The position numbers and the translations under genes were made by a program. From CAVPGH01 sp046726955 (GTDB taxonomy: Bacteria; Acidobacteriota; Vicinamibacteria; Fen-336), in NCBI GenBank assembly GCA_046726955.1, contig JBKPBQ010000325.1, positions 1 to 15,604 on the forward strand: 15,604 nucleotides of DNA. Reading direction: 5' to 3'. The notes under the pieces are model-generated. The model saw only the letters and a list, made by a program, of their open reading frames with translations. It had not been told where the DNA came from and did not search any database. Positions 5,712 to 12,504 of this stretch are shown piece after piece. Positions within the stretch are counted from its first letter, which is position 1, and each line of letters opens with the position of its first letter.

Positions 5712-7379
5712 ATGCCCGACGAAAAAGCACCCGCCCTCTCGCCGCTCGCCGGCAAGCCCGCCCCCCGAGAGCTGCTCGTGGACCTTCGCCGGCTCGAGCG
5801 CGAGTACTACGAGCGAAAGCCCGACATGGCCGATCCCGCGCAGCACGTGGCCTTCGGCACGAGCGGGCACCGGGGCTCTTCGCTCCGGGGGAGCTTCAAC
5901 GAGGGCCACATCCTCGCGATCACGCAGGCCATCTGCGAGTACCGGCGTGGCCAGGGAACGGACGGTCCTCTCTACCTCGGCAAGGACACCCACGCGTTGT
6001 CCGAGCCCGCGCAGCGGAGCGCCCTCGAGGTCCTCGCCGCCAACGGCGTGGAGACGGTGATCGAGAGCGCGGCCGCCTGCACGCCCACGCCGGCGATCTC
6101 GCGGGCCATCCTCGCCCACAACCGAGGGCGCAGGACCGGGCTCGCCGACGGCATCGTGGTGACACCGTCGCACAACCCGCCCGAGGACGGCGGCTTCAAG
6201 TACAACCCGCCGAACGGGGGCCCCGCGGACACGGACGTCACGCGCGTGGTGCAGGACCGGGCGAACACGCTCCTGCGCGCCGGCAACGCGGACGTGAAGC
6301 GCACGAGCTACGAGACGGCGCTCGCCGCCGGCACCACGCACCGGCGGGACATGCTCCATCCGTACGTCGAGGACCTCCGCAAAGTTCTCGACATGGAGGC
6401 GATCCGCGGAGCGCGACTGAAGCTGGCGGTCGATCCGTTGGGCGGGGCGGGGCTGCCCTACTGGGACCCCATCAACGAGACCTACGGGCTGGACATCGCG
6501 GTGGTGAACCGCGCGCTCGACCCCACGTTCTCATTCATGACGGTGGACCACGACGGCCGGATCCGCACCGACTGCTCCAGCCCCTACGCGATGGCCCGGC
6601 TCGTCGCATTGAAGGACGACTACCAGGTCGCCTTCGGCAACGACGGCGACGCCGACCGGCACGGGATCGTCACTCCGAGCACAGGGCTCATGAATCCCAA
6701 CCACTACCTGGCGGTGGCTATCCGCTACCTGCTGGCGAACCGGCCGCGCTGGCGGGCGGACGTCGTCGTGGGGAAGACGCTCGTGAGCAGCGGCCTCCTG
6801 GACCGCGTGGTCGCGAGCAGCGGCCGGAAGCTGCTGGAGGTGCCGGTCGGCTTCAAGTGGTTCGTGCCCGGCCTCCTCGACGGCTCGCTCTGCTTCGGCG
6901 GCGAGGAGAGCGCGGGGGCGAGCTTCCTGCAGCACGACGGAAGCGTGTGGACGACGGACAAGGACGGCATCGCCCTCGTCCTTCTGGCGGCGGAGATCAC
7001 CGCTCGCACCGGCAAGGACCCCGGCCAGCACATCGCGGAGATCTTCGCGGCCTTCGGCAGGCCCGTGTACCGCCGGATCGACGCGCCGGCCACGCCCGAG
7101 CAGAAGGCGCGGCTGCAGCAGCTGTCGCCGGAGGACGTGCAGGCTACTCGGCTCGCGGGCGAGGAGATCGTGGCCAAGCTCACCCACGCCCCGGGCAACG
7201 GGGCCGCGATCGGCGGCCTCAAGGTCGTCGCCCAGAGCGGCTGGTTCGCGGCCCGTCCCTCGGGCACCGAGAACGTCTACAAGGTCTACGCGGAGAGCTT
7301 CCGGGACGAAGGCCACCTCGCCGCGATCCTCGCGGAGGCGGAGCAGATCGTCGCGGGGGCGCTGGCGGCGCGGGGGTAG
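5712..7379 (+). CDS. pgm: Phosphoglucomutase (alpha-D-glucose phosphate-specific)
   Basis: This 555-residue enzyme interconverts glucose 1-phosphate and glucose 6-phosphate through a phosphoserine, linking glycolysis with glycogen, trehalose and UDP-glucose synthesis in the cytoplasm. Length and motif order match the bacterial Pgm type (about 546 residues in E. coli): FGTSGHRG near residue 48, the active serine in TPSHNP (Ser153), the Mg site DGDADR (Asp311, 313, 315), the sugar loop GGEESAG (396-402) and the phosphate loop RPSGTE (515-520). The start is an ATG preceded by AGGGGTG. It is a single-gene unit divergent from the Rrf2 gene by 107 bp. All key residues are present, so I expect it to be active. 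Confidence 0.97.
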   Translation: MPDEKAPALSPLAGKPAPRELLVDLRRLEREYYERKPDMADPAQHVAFGTSGHRGSSLRGSFNEGHILAITQAICEYRRGQGTDGPLYLGKDTHALSEPAQRSALEVLAANGVETVIESAAACTPTPAISRAILAHNRGRRTGLADGIVVTPSHNPPEDGGFKYNPPNGGPADTDVTRVVQDRANTLLRAGNADVKRTSYETALAAGTTHRRDMLHPYVEDLRKVLDMEAIRGARLKLAVDPLGGAGLPYWDPINETYGLDIAVVNRALDPTFSFMTVDHDGRIRTDCSSPYAMARLVALKDDYQVAFGNDGDADRHGIVTPSTGLMNPNHYLAVAIRYLLANRPRWRADVVVGKTLVSSGLLDRVVASSGRKLLEVPVGFKWFVPGLLDGSLCFGGEESAGASFLQHDGSVWTTDKDGIALVLLAAEITARTGKDPGQHIAEIFAAFGRPVYRRIDAPATPEQKARLQQLSPEDVQATRLAGEEIVAKLTHAPGNGAAIGGLKVVAQSGWFAARPSGTENVYKVYAESFRDEGHLAAILAEAEQIVAGALAARG

Positions 7380-7718
7380 AGGGGCGAGTGCCCTTGGTCA
7401 AGTCGGGGGGTCCGATCGTTCTCCCGTACGTTCGTTCCCGAGCACCTCACCGGGCTCGTTGTACAGCCGTCCGATCACCCACGTCGAATTCCGGGGCGGC
7501 CCCCGCAAGTTGCCACCATGCGGTGGGCCATCCCTTGGCATCCCGCTCGATTTCGCAAGATTCGAGGACGATTCGTCGGCCCCGTCGACGGCTCCGGATC
7601 TTCCGGCTGACGGTCCGCCGCGCCGACACAGGGCGCGAGGAGGTGTGCCCGCCCAGGGGACGAATACTCATGCCAGCAGCATATAGTGTGTGGGGCGACC
7701 GATGAATTGGTCAGTGAT
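7380..7718. other. Gene-poor stretch with relaxed base composition
   Basis: This 339-bp stretch between pgm and the NTR-like gene has short open frames on both strands, such as one on the minus strand at 7447-7671. None has the strong GC third-position bias, ribosome site or recognisable motif of the other genes. No repeat, tRNA or inverted termini were seen. It may hold decayed coding sequence. TATAGT at 7682-7687, 31 bp before the next ATG, could be a -10 box, but no good -35 precedes it. Confidence 0.4.
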
Positions 7719-8204
7719 ATGACGCGCGGAGAGCAGGCGCTGCTCATCGGTGCATCTGCGGCCTTCGCACTCTTTGCAGCCACCAGCAATGCAGCGGCGC
7801 TGGGTTGCACCTGCGCACCGCCGCCCCCAACCGTTACGGACGACCGGGAGTCCGCCGAAATCGTATTTCTTGGGGTAGTCGAGTCGGATTCAGTCGAGGT
7901 TAGTAATGCGCACCCACCGGGGGAGTGGTTCGCACGGCATAGCGTAACGCTCAAGATCAAGAAGGTGTGGAAGGGTCCGCGTCAGAACTCCATCATCGTA
8001 AGTACGGGCGACTGGTACATCGACTGCGGGATCAACTTTGAGCGCGGCGTCGACTACCTGGTGTATGGAAGAAGAGCGCCGATGACCTGGCAACGAAAGA
8101 CAGAGCAGGTTCTCACGGACTGGCGCTGTGGACGGCGGAATGCGCAGGGCTTTCCGGCGGACGACTTCGCTCAGCTTGGGCAGCCGAGCTACGTCGCGGA
8201 GTAG
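7719..8204 (+). CDS. Secreted protein with TIMP/NTR-like cysteine pattern
   Basis: This is a 161-residue protein from the ATG at 7719, chosen because the signal peptide starts there (GTG 7686 and TTG 7707 are in-frame alternatives; no clear SD precedes any). The hydrophobic core ALLIGASAAFALFAATSNAAA is followed by GCTCAPPPP, so Cys30 and Cys32 lie at or near the mature N-terminus. The body has EIVFLGVVES, TLKIKKVWKGP, CGINFERGVDYLVYG (Cys103) and DWRCGRR (Cys137). The order CxC - 'a..vF.G.V' - 'v..vwKG' - 'CG..f..G..YLVYa' - 'l.T..C.r' matches bacterial relatives of the netrin/TIMP fold. Function is unknown; an extracytoplasmic role is inferred. About 29% of its codons end in A or T, far above the neighbours, suggesting transfer. 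Confidence 0.75.
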   Translation: MTRGEQALLIGASAAFALFAATSNAAALGCTCAPPPPTVTDDRESAEIVFLGVVESDSVEVSNAHPPGEWFARHSVTLKIKKVWKGPRQNSIIVSTGDWYIDCGINFERGVDYLVYGRRAPMTWQRKTEQVLTDWRCGRRNAQGFPADDFAQLGQPSYVAE

Positions 8205-8205
8205 C

Positions 8206-9591
8206 CTACTTGTCCAGCACCTCGTTCAGGAACTCCCGGCTGAGGCTGGACCCCAGGAGGGACAGGTAGCGCACGGCGTCTCGGCGCACTGCCGGGTCCT
8301 TCTCCTTGCGCGCGACGTCGGCCAGCGCCTGGTCGTTCTGCTGGATGAAGAGGGCCTGGAGAGCGGCCCGGCGCACCGCGGGATCCTTCGCCTCGAGGGA
8401 TAGCGAGACGAGCGCGGAGCCGGTCTTCTCGCGGCTGAGGATGCCCAGCATGCGCGCGGCCTCGGCCTGCAGCGCGGGGTCCTTGCCCGTGCGCGCCACC
8501 TCGACGAGCGTCTCCGAGTCGCCGGCCAGGGACAGCGCCTGGAGCGCCGACTTCTTGGCCTCGACGCTCGCCTCCGACCCCAGGACGGCCACGAGCTCGC
8601 GCCGGGCTCCCATGATGCCGAGCTGCCGGATGGCCTCCATGCGGAGCGCCGGGTCCGACTCGGACTGCGCGACCGCGAGGACGCCGGCCTTGTTTCCGGA
8701 CAGCAGGTAGCCGCGCAGCACCGCGCGCTTCACGTCGCGCGAGGCGTCGCCGGAGTAGACGCCCTCGAGGACGCGGCGGCTCTCGTCGTTCCCGAACAGG
8801 GCGACGTACTCGATGGCCTTCGTCTGGAGGCGGGGCTCCGCCTGCCCGCGGGCGATGCTCAAGAGCAGATCACGCGCCTCCTTGGAGTCGCTCTGGCTCA
8901 GGAGGAAGAGCGCGCGCTCGGCGGCGCGCGGCGACGTGGGCTCCTTCAGCATCTTCTCGAGCGCGGCAATCGATCGCGTCGGGTCCTCGTCGAGCTTCCG
9001 CCCGAGGGCGAGCAGGCGAAGGTCGTCGTCTCTTCCGGCGAGTGCTACCGCCTCCGGCGGCTGGATCTCGAGAGCGAGGATCTGGGCCTGTCTCTGCCAC
9101 CGGCTCTCCGGCCAATCCGTCCGCAGTCGGTCGAGCGTCGCGATGGCGGCGGCGGCCTGGCCCTGCTTGGCCTCCGCGTAGGCTTGCCAGTAGAGCGCGG
9201 CGTCCGCACGCCGGCCCCCCGCCGCGGCCAGCTGCGAGAATGCGCGGACCGCGTCTTCCCAGTCCTTGTCGTAGAGCTCCCGCATGGCCTGCTCGTAGAG
9301 CTGGCTCTGGCGCTGACGCTCCTGCTCGCGCTCCTGGCGGGCGCGCTCGGACGCCTGGCGCCGCGCCTCGGCCGCCGCTCGGCGTTCCTCGTTCTGCGCC
9401 TCGCGGGCCTCGTCCTGTGCCTTGCGCGCCTCGTCTTGTGCCTTTCTCCGCTCCGCGCGCGCGGCCTCGCGCGCCTCCCGCTCCGCGACTTCCGTGGGCG
9501 GCGGCGAGGGCGAGCTCTCCTGCGCCGTCCCCTCCGCCGGCGCGGCGAGGACCCCCGCCGCCAGCACCATCGAGAGCATCCACGGCGTCAT
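8206..9591 (-). CDS. Exported coiled-coil/TPR/HEAT-repeat protein
   Basis: This 461-residue protein is last in the operon. Its ATG overlaps the anti-sigma stop (ATGA) and is preceded by GGAGAGGA, which fixes the start. Residues 1-23 look like a signal peptide ending APAEGTAQ. Residues 34-98 are a highly charged Ala/Glu/Arg coiled coil with repeated KAQDEAR units. Residues 98-178 form TPR-like helices (YDKDWEDAVRAFSQLA, ALYWQAYAEAKQGQAAAAIATLDRL). From about 190 to the end lie roughly eight helical repeats of about 30 residues with recurring DPA(V/L)R..A...L pairs, typical of HEAT repeats. It is presumably a periplasmic or surface scaffold; no enzyme motif is seen. Coupling to a sigma/anti-sigma pair suggests it senses or transmits an envelope signal, which is inference. 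Confidence 0.88.
   Translation of the reverse strand: MTPWMLSMVLAAGVLAAPAEGTAQESSPSPPPTEVAEREAREAARAERRKAQDEARKAQDEAREAQNEERRAAAEARRQASERARQEREQERQRQSQLYEQAMRELYDKDWEDAVRAFSQLAAAGGRRADAALYWQAYAEAKQGQAAAAIATLDRLRTDWPESRWQRQAQILALEIQPPEAVALAGRDDDLRLLALGRKLDEDPTRSIAALEKMLKEPTSPRAAERALFLLSQSDSKEARDLLLSIARGQAEPRLQTKAIEYVALFGNDESRRVLEGVYSGDASRDVKRAVLRGYLLSGNKAGVLAVAQSESDPALRMEAIRQLGIMGARRELVAVLGSEASVEAKKSALQALSLAGDSETLVEVARTGKDPALQAEAARMLGILSREKTGSALVSLSLEAKDPAVRRAALQALFIQQNDQALADVARKEKDPAVRRDAVRYLSLLGSSLSREFLNEVLDK
9385..9447 (-). repeat. Three 21-bp tandem units encoding heptads RKAQDEA
   Basis: Units 9427-9447, 9406-9426 and 9385-9405 encode RKAQDEA, RKAQDEA and REAQNEE. The first two are near-identical in DNA and the third has diverged. 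Seven codons equal one coiled-coil heptad, so copy changes would keep the coil in register. Confidence 0.75.
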
Positions 9592-10283
9592 GATTCCTCT
9601 CCAGTGGCGGGCCGGGCGCGTCCTTCGTCGCGCAGCCGCGAGCCCACCCTTCGAATCTTGAGAACGAGTCCGCGCGACTCGATCCGCCGGCGCAGCTCTT
9701 CGAGCTCGTTCCCGCCTTCCGGCGCCGCCGCCGCTTCCACGAGCACGCGCTCCAGCTCGTCGAGGAGCGACACGACGCCTCCGTCGCCCGCGCGCACGGC
9801 GGCCTGCCGATAGAGCCGGTTCTCCGCGAGCAGCTCCTCCGCTTCGGCGGGCGCCTGCGGGTCGTCGGCGTTCAGCAGGTCCAGGAGCAGGACCTCGGAC
9901 CGCTCGAGGTGATCGCCCACTGCCACGAGCAGGATGCGCTCGCGGACGGGCACCTCCTCGCCGGCGCGCGGCCGGGTGTGGCGCCCGAGGAAGAAGGCGA
10001 TCGCGAGCGATGCTGCGAGGGCGACGGGGATCGCGACTCGTCGCCACGAGCGGGGACGCCCGACGGACGCAGAGGCGCCGAGCCGCGATCGAATCGACTC
10101 CCACAGCCGGGCTTCGTAGTCCGTCCCGGGCTCCGGGACCTCGTCCGGCACGCGGCCGAGCTCGGCTCGCAGCGACTCCAGGCGCGCGCGGCACTCCGGG
10201 CACGCCTCGAGGTGGGGGGCGCAAGCCCGGTCGCCCTCGCCGTAGTAGTGAAGGACGAGGTCGTCGTCCTCGAGATGGCTCAC
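9588..10283 (-). CDS. Transmembrane zinc-finger anti-sigma factor
   Basis: This 231-residue protein starts at a GTG whose last two bases overlap the sigma stop (GTGA); the first residues are MSHLEDDDLVLHYYGE. The N-terminal part carries the anti-sigma zinc motif with His24, Cys28 and Cys31 (HLEACPEC, H-x3-C-x2-C), with His12 or Cys21 as a further ligand. One membrane helix lies at about 82-100 (VAIPVALAASLAIAFFLG), followed by a 130-residue extracytoplasmic domain rich in Leu/Glu helices (LLLDLLNADDPQAPAEAEELLAENRLYRQ). This is the plan of RsiW/ChrR-like factors that hold an ECF sigma at the membrane. Its position directly after the sigma gene makes the pairing near certain. How it is inactivated, by proteolysis or by ligand, is not visible. 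Confidence 0.9.
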   Translation of the reverse strand: MSHLEDDDLVLHYYGEGDRACAPHLEACPECRARLESLRAELGRVPDEVPEPGTDYEARLWESIRSRLGASASVGRPRSWRRVAIPVALAASLAIAFFLGRHTRPRAGEEVPVRERILLVAVGDHLERSEVLLLDLLNADDPQAPAEAEELLAENRLYRQAAVRAGDGGVVSLLDELERVLVEAAAAPEGGNELEELRRRIESRGLVLKIRRVGSRLRDEGRARPATGEES

Positions 10284-10849
10284 CGCAGCGCTCCTTGGGC
10301 GGGGCCGAGCACCTGGCGCACCTTGCGGACCGCGCGCAGGACGCTCTGCTTTGCCGCGCTCGTGTCGAGGTCGAGGGCGTCTCCGATCTCTGCGATCGAG
10401 AGGCCCTGCAGGTGCCGGAGGGCGAAGGCGGCCCGCTCGCGCGGGCTCATGCGGCTCATCGCGACCTTCACGCGGGCACGGATCTCCGCGCTCTCGGCCA
10501 GCTGGTGCGGCGATGGATGCGCGGTGGCAGGCGTCGTCCCCGCTCCGTCGCCTTCCGCTGCTTCCGGCAGCGGCTCCTCGTCGCGCCGCTTCCGCGCGCG
10601 CAGCACGTCGTACGCGCAGTTTGCGGCGATCCGATAGAGCCAGGTCGAGAAGCGGGCCCGCTCGTCCCACTGGTCGAGGCGCCGAAAGGCCCGCAGGAGA
10701 GCTTCCTGGACCACGTCCTCCGCGTCGTGCTCGTTCCCGGTCATCCGGTAGCCCAGGCGGAAGAGGGCGCGGCCGTGGCGCTCCACGAGCGTCCGGAAGC
10801 CCTCGCCGTCGCCGGCGCGGGCCCGCGCCACCGCCTCGGCGTCGTCCAT
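10280..10849 (-). CDS. ECF-type RNA polymerase sigma factor (sigma-70 family)
   Basis: This 189-residue protein has both ECF domains and nothing else. Region 2 (about residues 19-88) includes LFRLGYRMTGNEHDAEDVVQEALLRAFRRL and the -10 binding part FSTWLYRIAANCAYDVLRARKRR. Region 4 (about 131-182) includes MSPRERAAFALRHLQGLSIAEIGDALDLDTSAAKQSVLRAVRKVRQVL with its helix-turn-helix. The linker (DEEPLPEAAEGDGAGTTPATAHPSP) is acidic and Pro/Ala-rich. The ATG at 10849 follows AAAGG by 8 bases. It is 34 bp downstream of the glycosyltransferase and overlaps the anti-sigma start by 4 bp. It resembles the RpoE/SigW group. The regulon is unknown; autoregulation of the operon is likely, but I find no matching promoter pair in the short spacer. 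Confidence 0.95.
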   Translation of the reverse strand: MDDAEAVARARAGDGEGFRTLVERHGRALFRLGYRMTGNEHDAEDVVQEALLRAFRRLDQWDERARFSTWLYRIAANCAYDVLRARKRRDEEPLPEAAEGDGAGTTPATAHPSPHQLAESAEIRARVKVAMSRMSPRERAAFALRHLQGLSIAEIGDALDLDTSAAKQSVLRAVRKVRQVLGPAQGALR

Positions 10850-10883
10850 CCGCAAACCTTTGACGCCCGCCGGCCCCCGGCGG

Positions 10884-12446
10884 TTAGCGTGGATCCAGGC
10901 GGAGGAGCGAGTTGCCACGCGGGCCCTGGGCCAGCGGGTGGACGGCAACCGTCGGCAGCGCCTCGAGCTGACGGCGCTCGGCCGGCCCGACGACGACGAG
11001 GGTGGGGGAGTCGGGGCTCGTCGGGATGACCTCCGCGGCGGAGAAGACCTCCCGGACCTTGCCGTCGTTGTAGAAGTAGCCGGCCATCCACGCGGTGCGC
11101 CAGGCTCCCCAGGCCAGGACCTCCCGCCCCTGTGCGGGCACGAAGAGCCGGCGCCCGGATTCCAGCCGGTCGAGGATCGGCGGCGCGACGAAGGCGAGAA
11201 GCAGGAGGAAGCCCGCGGCCCCGACGCGCAGGAGCCCGAGCGCGCCCGCGGGATCGGGGGCCACGCGGCGCGAGAAAAGGAGCGCGACGGCCACCGCCCA
11301 GACCGCGATGGGCAGCGTGATCGTCCAATCGGGCTCGCCCCGGGCGCGCAGGAACGCGGGACCCGTAGCCACCAGCGCACAGACGACGAGGGTCACGAGC
11401 GCCGCCGTGCGGCCCCACGTCCGGTCCTCGAGGAGCGTCGCCGCCGCGCGGCCCATCAGGATCGCGAGCGGCGGCAGGGCGGGCAGGATGTAGCCGGGCA
11501 GCTTGGCGCCGGCGAGCGAGAAGAACACGAGCGGCAGAAGGAACCAGAGGAGCAGGAGCAGATCTGCGCGCGAGCTTCGAACGCGCAGCCGCGCCAACGC
11601 GGGCACGAGCAGGCCCGACCACGGAAAGAGGCCGAGCAGGATGACCGGCACGTAATAGAAGGAGGGACCCGGGTGGTTGTGCACGGTGGAGGTGAAGCGC
11701 GCGAGGTTGTGGCCGAGCAGGAAGACGTCCACGAACTCCCGCCCCTGCGCGCGCAGGATCAGGAGGTACCAGGGTCCCGCCACTAGCAGAAGGACGAGCA
11801 GTGCTAGGGGCGGAACCAGCTGCTTGAGCCACTTCCACTCGCGGGTGGCCACGACGTACCCGGCCATGACGAGCCCTGGCAACAACACGCCGAGCGGGCC
11901 CTTGGCGAGGACTGCGAGTCCCATGAGGCCGTACGCCACCGTGACCGCCAGCCTGCCCGCGATGCCCAGAACCCTCAAGCTCAACAGCCCGATCGCCACC
12001 GTGACCGCAGCCGCGAGCAGCATGTCCATGGCCGCGGCTCGGCCGTAGGCGAACGGCAGGAGCGACGTGCCGAGCACGAACCCGGCGTGCAGCCCCGTCG
12101 CGCTGCCGAACAGCCGGGCCGCAAAAAGCGCGGTCGCTCCCGCGAAGACGAGTGTGGCCAGGACCGACGGAAGCCGCGCCGCCGTCTCGGTCTCGCCGAG
12201 CCCGGAGAAGAACGCCCCCGCCAGCCAGTAGAAGAGCGGGGGCTTCTCCAGCCAGGGCCGCCCCTGCAGCGTCGGCGTCACCCGGTCGCCGGACCGGTGC
12301 ATCTCCACCGCCACCCGTGTGTAGCGCGGCTCGTCCGGGCCGAGGAGGGGAACCGCCCCCAGCCGGAAGAGGAGCAGGCCCAGCATGAGGGCCACGAGGA
12401 GCGCGGCCCCGCGCGCGGGCAGCGGTTTCGCCATGGGGGCCGTCAT
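10884..12446 (-). CDS. GT39/ArnT-like membrane glycosyltransferase
   Basis: This 520-residue integral membrane protein resembles ArnT and bacterial protein O-mannosyltransferases (family GT39/GT83). These transfer a sugar from a polyprenyl-phosphate donor to lipid A, protein or another acceptor on the outer face of the membrane. The first periplasmic loop carries LLGPDEPRYTRVAVEM (DEPRY, residues 38-42; catalytic Asp/Glu) and RPWLEKPPLFYW (EKPP at 67-70), both diagnostic. About eleven to twelve hydrophobic helices follow, then a soluble C-terminal domain from about residue 430 with the YFYNDGKVREVF pattern. It could start at 12446 or at 12434 (MAKPLPARG); the second fits a near-leaderless mRNA. 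It heads the minus-strand operon. Donor and acceptor are not predictable. Confidence 0.9.
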   Translation of the reverse strand: MTAPMAKPLPARGAALLVALMLGLLLFRLGAVPLLGPDEPRYTRVAVEMHRSGDRVTPTLQGRPWLEKPPLFYWLAGAFFSGLGETETAARLPSVLATLVFAGATALFAARLFGSATGLHAGFVLGTSLLPFAYGRAAAMDMLLAAAVTVAIGLLSLRVLGIAGRLAVTVAYGLMGLAVLAKGPLGVLLPGLVMAGYVVATREWKWLKQLVPPLALLVLLLVAGPWYLLILRAQGREFVDVFLLGHNLARFTSTVHNHPGPSFYYVPVILLGLFPWSGLLVPALARLRVRSSRADLLLLLWFLLPLVFFSLAGAKLPGYILPALPPLAILMGRAAATLLEDRTWGRTAALVTLVVCALVATGPAFLRARGEPDWTITLPIAVWAVAVALLFSRRVAPDPAGALGLLRVGAAGFLLLLAFVAPPILDRLESGRRLFVPAQGREVLAWGAWRTAWMAGYFYNDGKVREVFSAAEVIPTSPDSPTLVVVGPAERRQLEALPTVAVHPLAQGPRGNSLLRLDPR

Positions 12447-12474
12447 CCTACAATCGCCCCTTTGGCGCGGGCAA
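12445..12474. promoter_or_regulatory. Overlapping divergent promoters between the glycosyltransferase and lpdA
   Basis: Minus strand: TTGCCC (12474-12469), 18-bp spacer, TAGGAT (12450-12445), starting close to the ATG at 12434. Plus strand: TACAAT (12449-12454), five of six to the -10 consensus, with only a weak -35 near 12426-12431. The two -10 boxes share two bases, so the transcripts may compete. Confidence 0.35.
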
Positions 12475-12504
12475 CGCGCGACGCGCGAGGAAGGCGGAGT
12501 AGCG

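Noticed and set aside
7719..7820. Lipoprotein signal in the NTR-like protein at AALGC
   Set aside because: The residues before Cys30 (A-L-G) do not fit the usual L/V-A/S/T-G/A/S order, and an N-terminal CxC is expected in the NTR family without lipidation.
9361..9460. CRISPR-like or intergenic tandem repeat
   Set aside because: The 21-bp units are contiguous without spacers, lie inside a coding frame and encode coiled-coil heptads.
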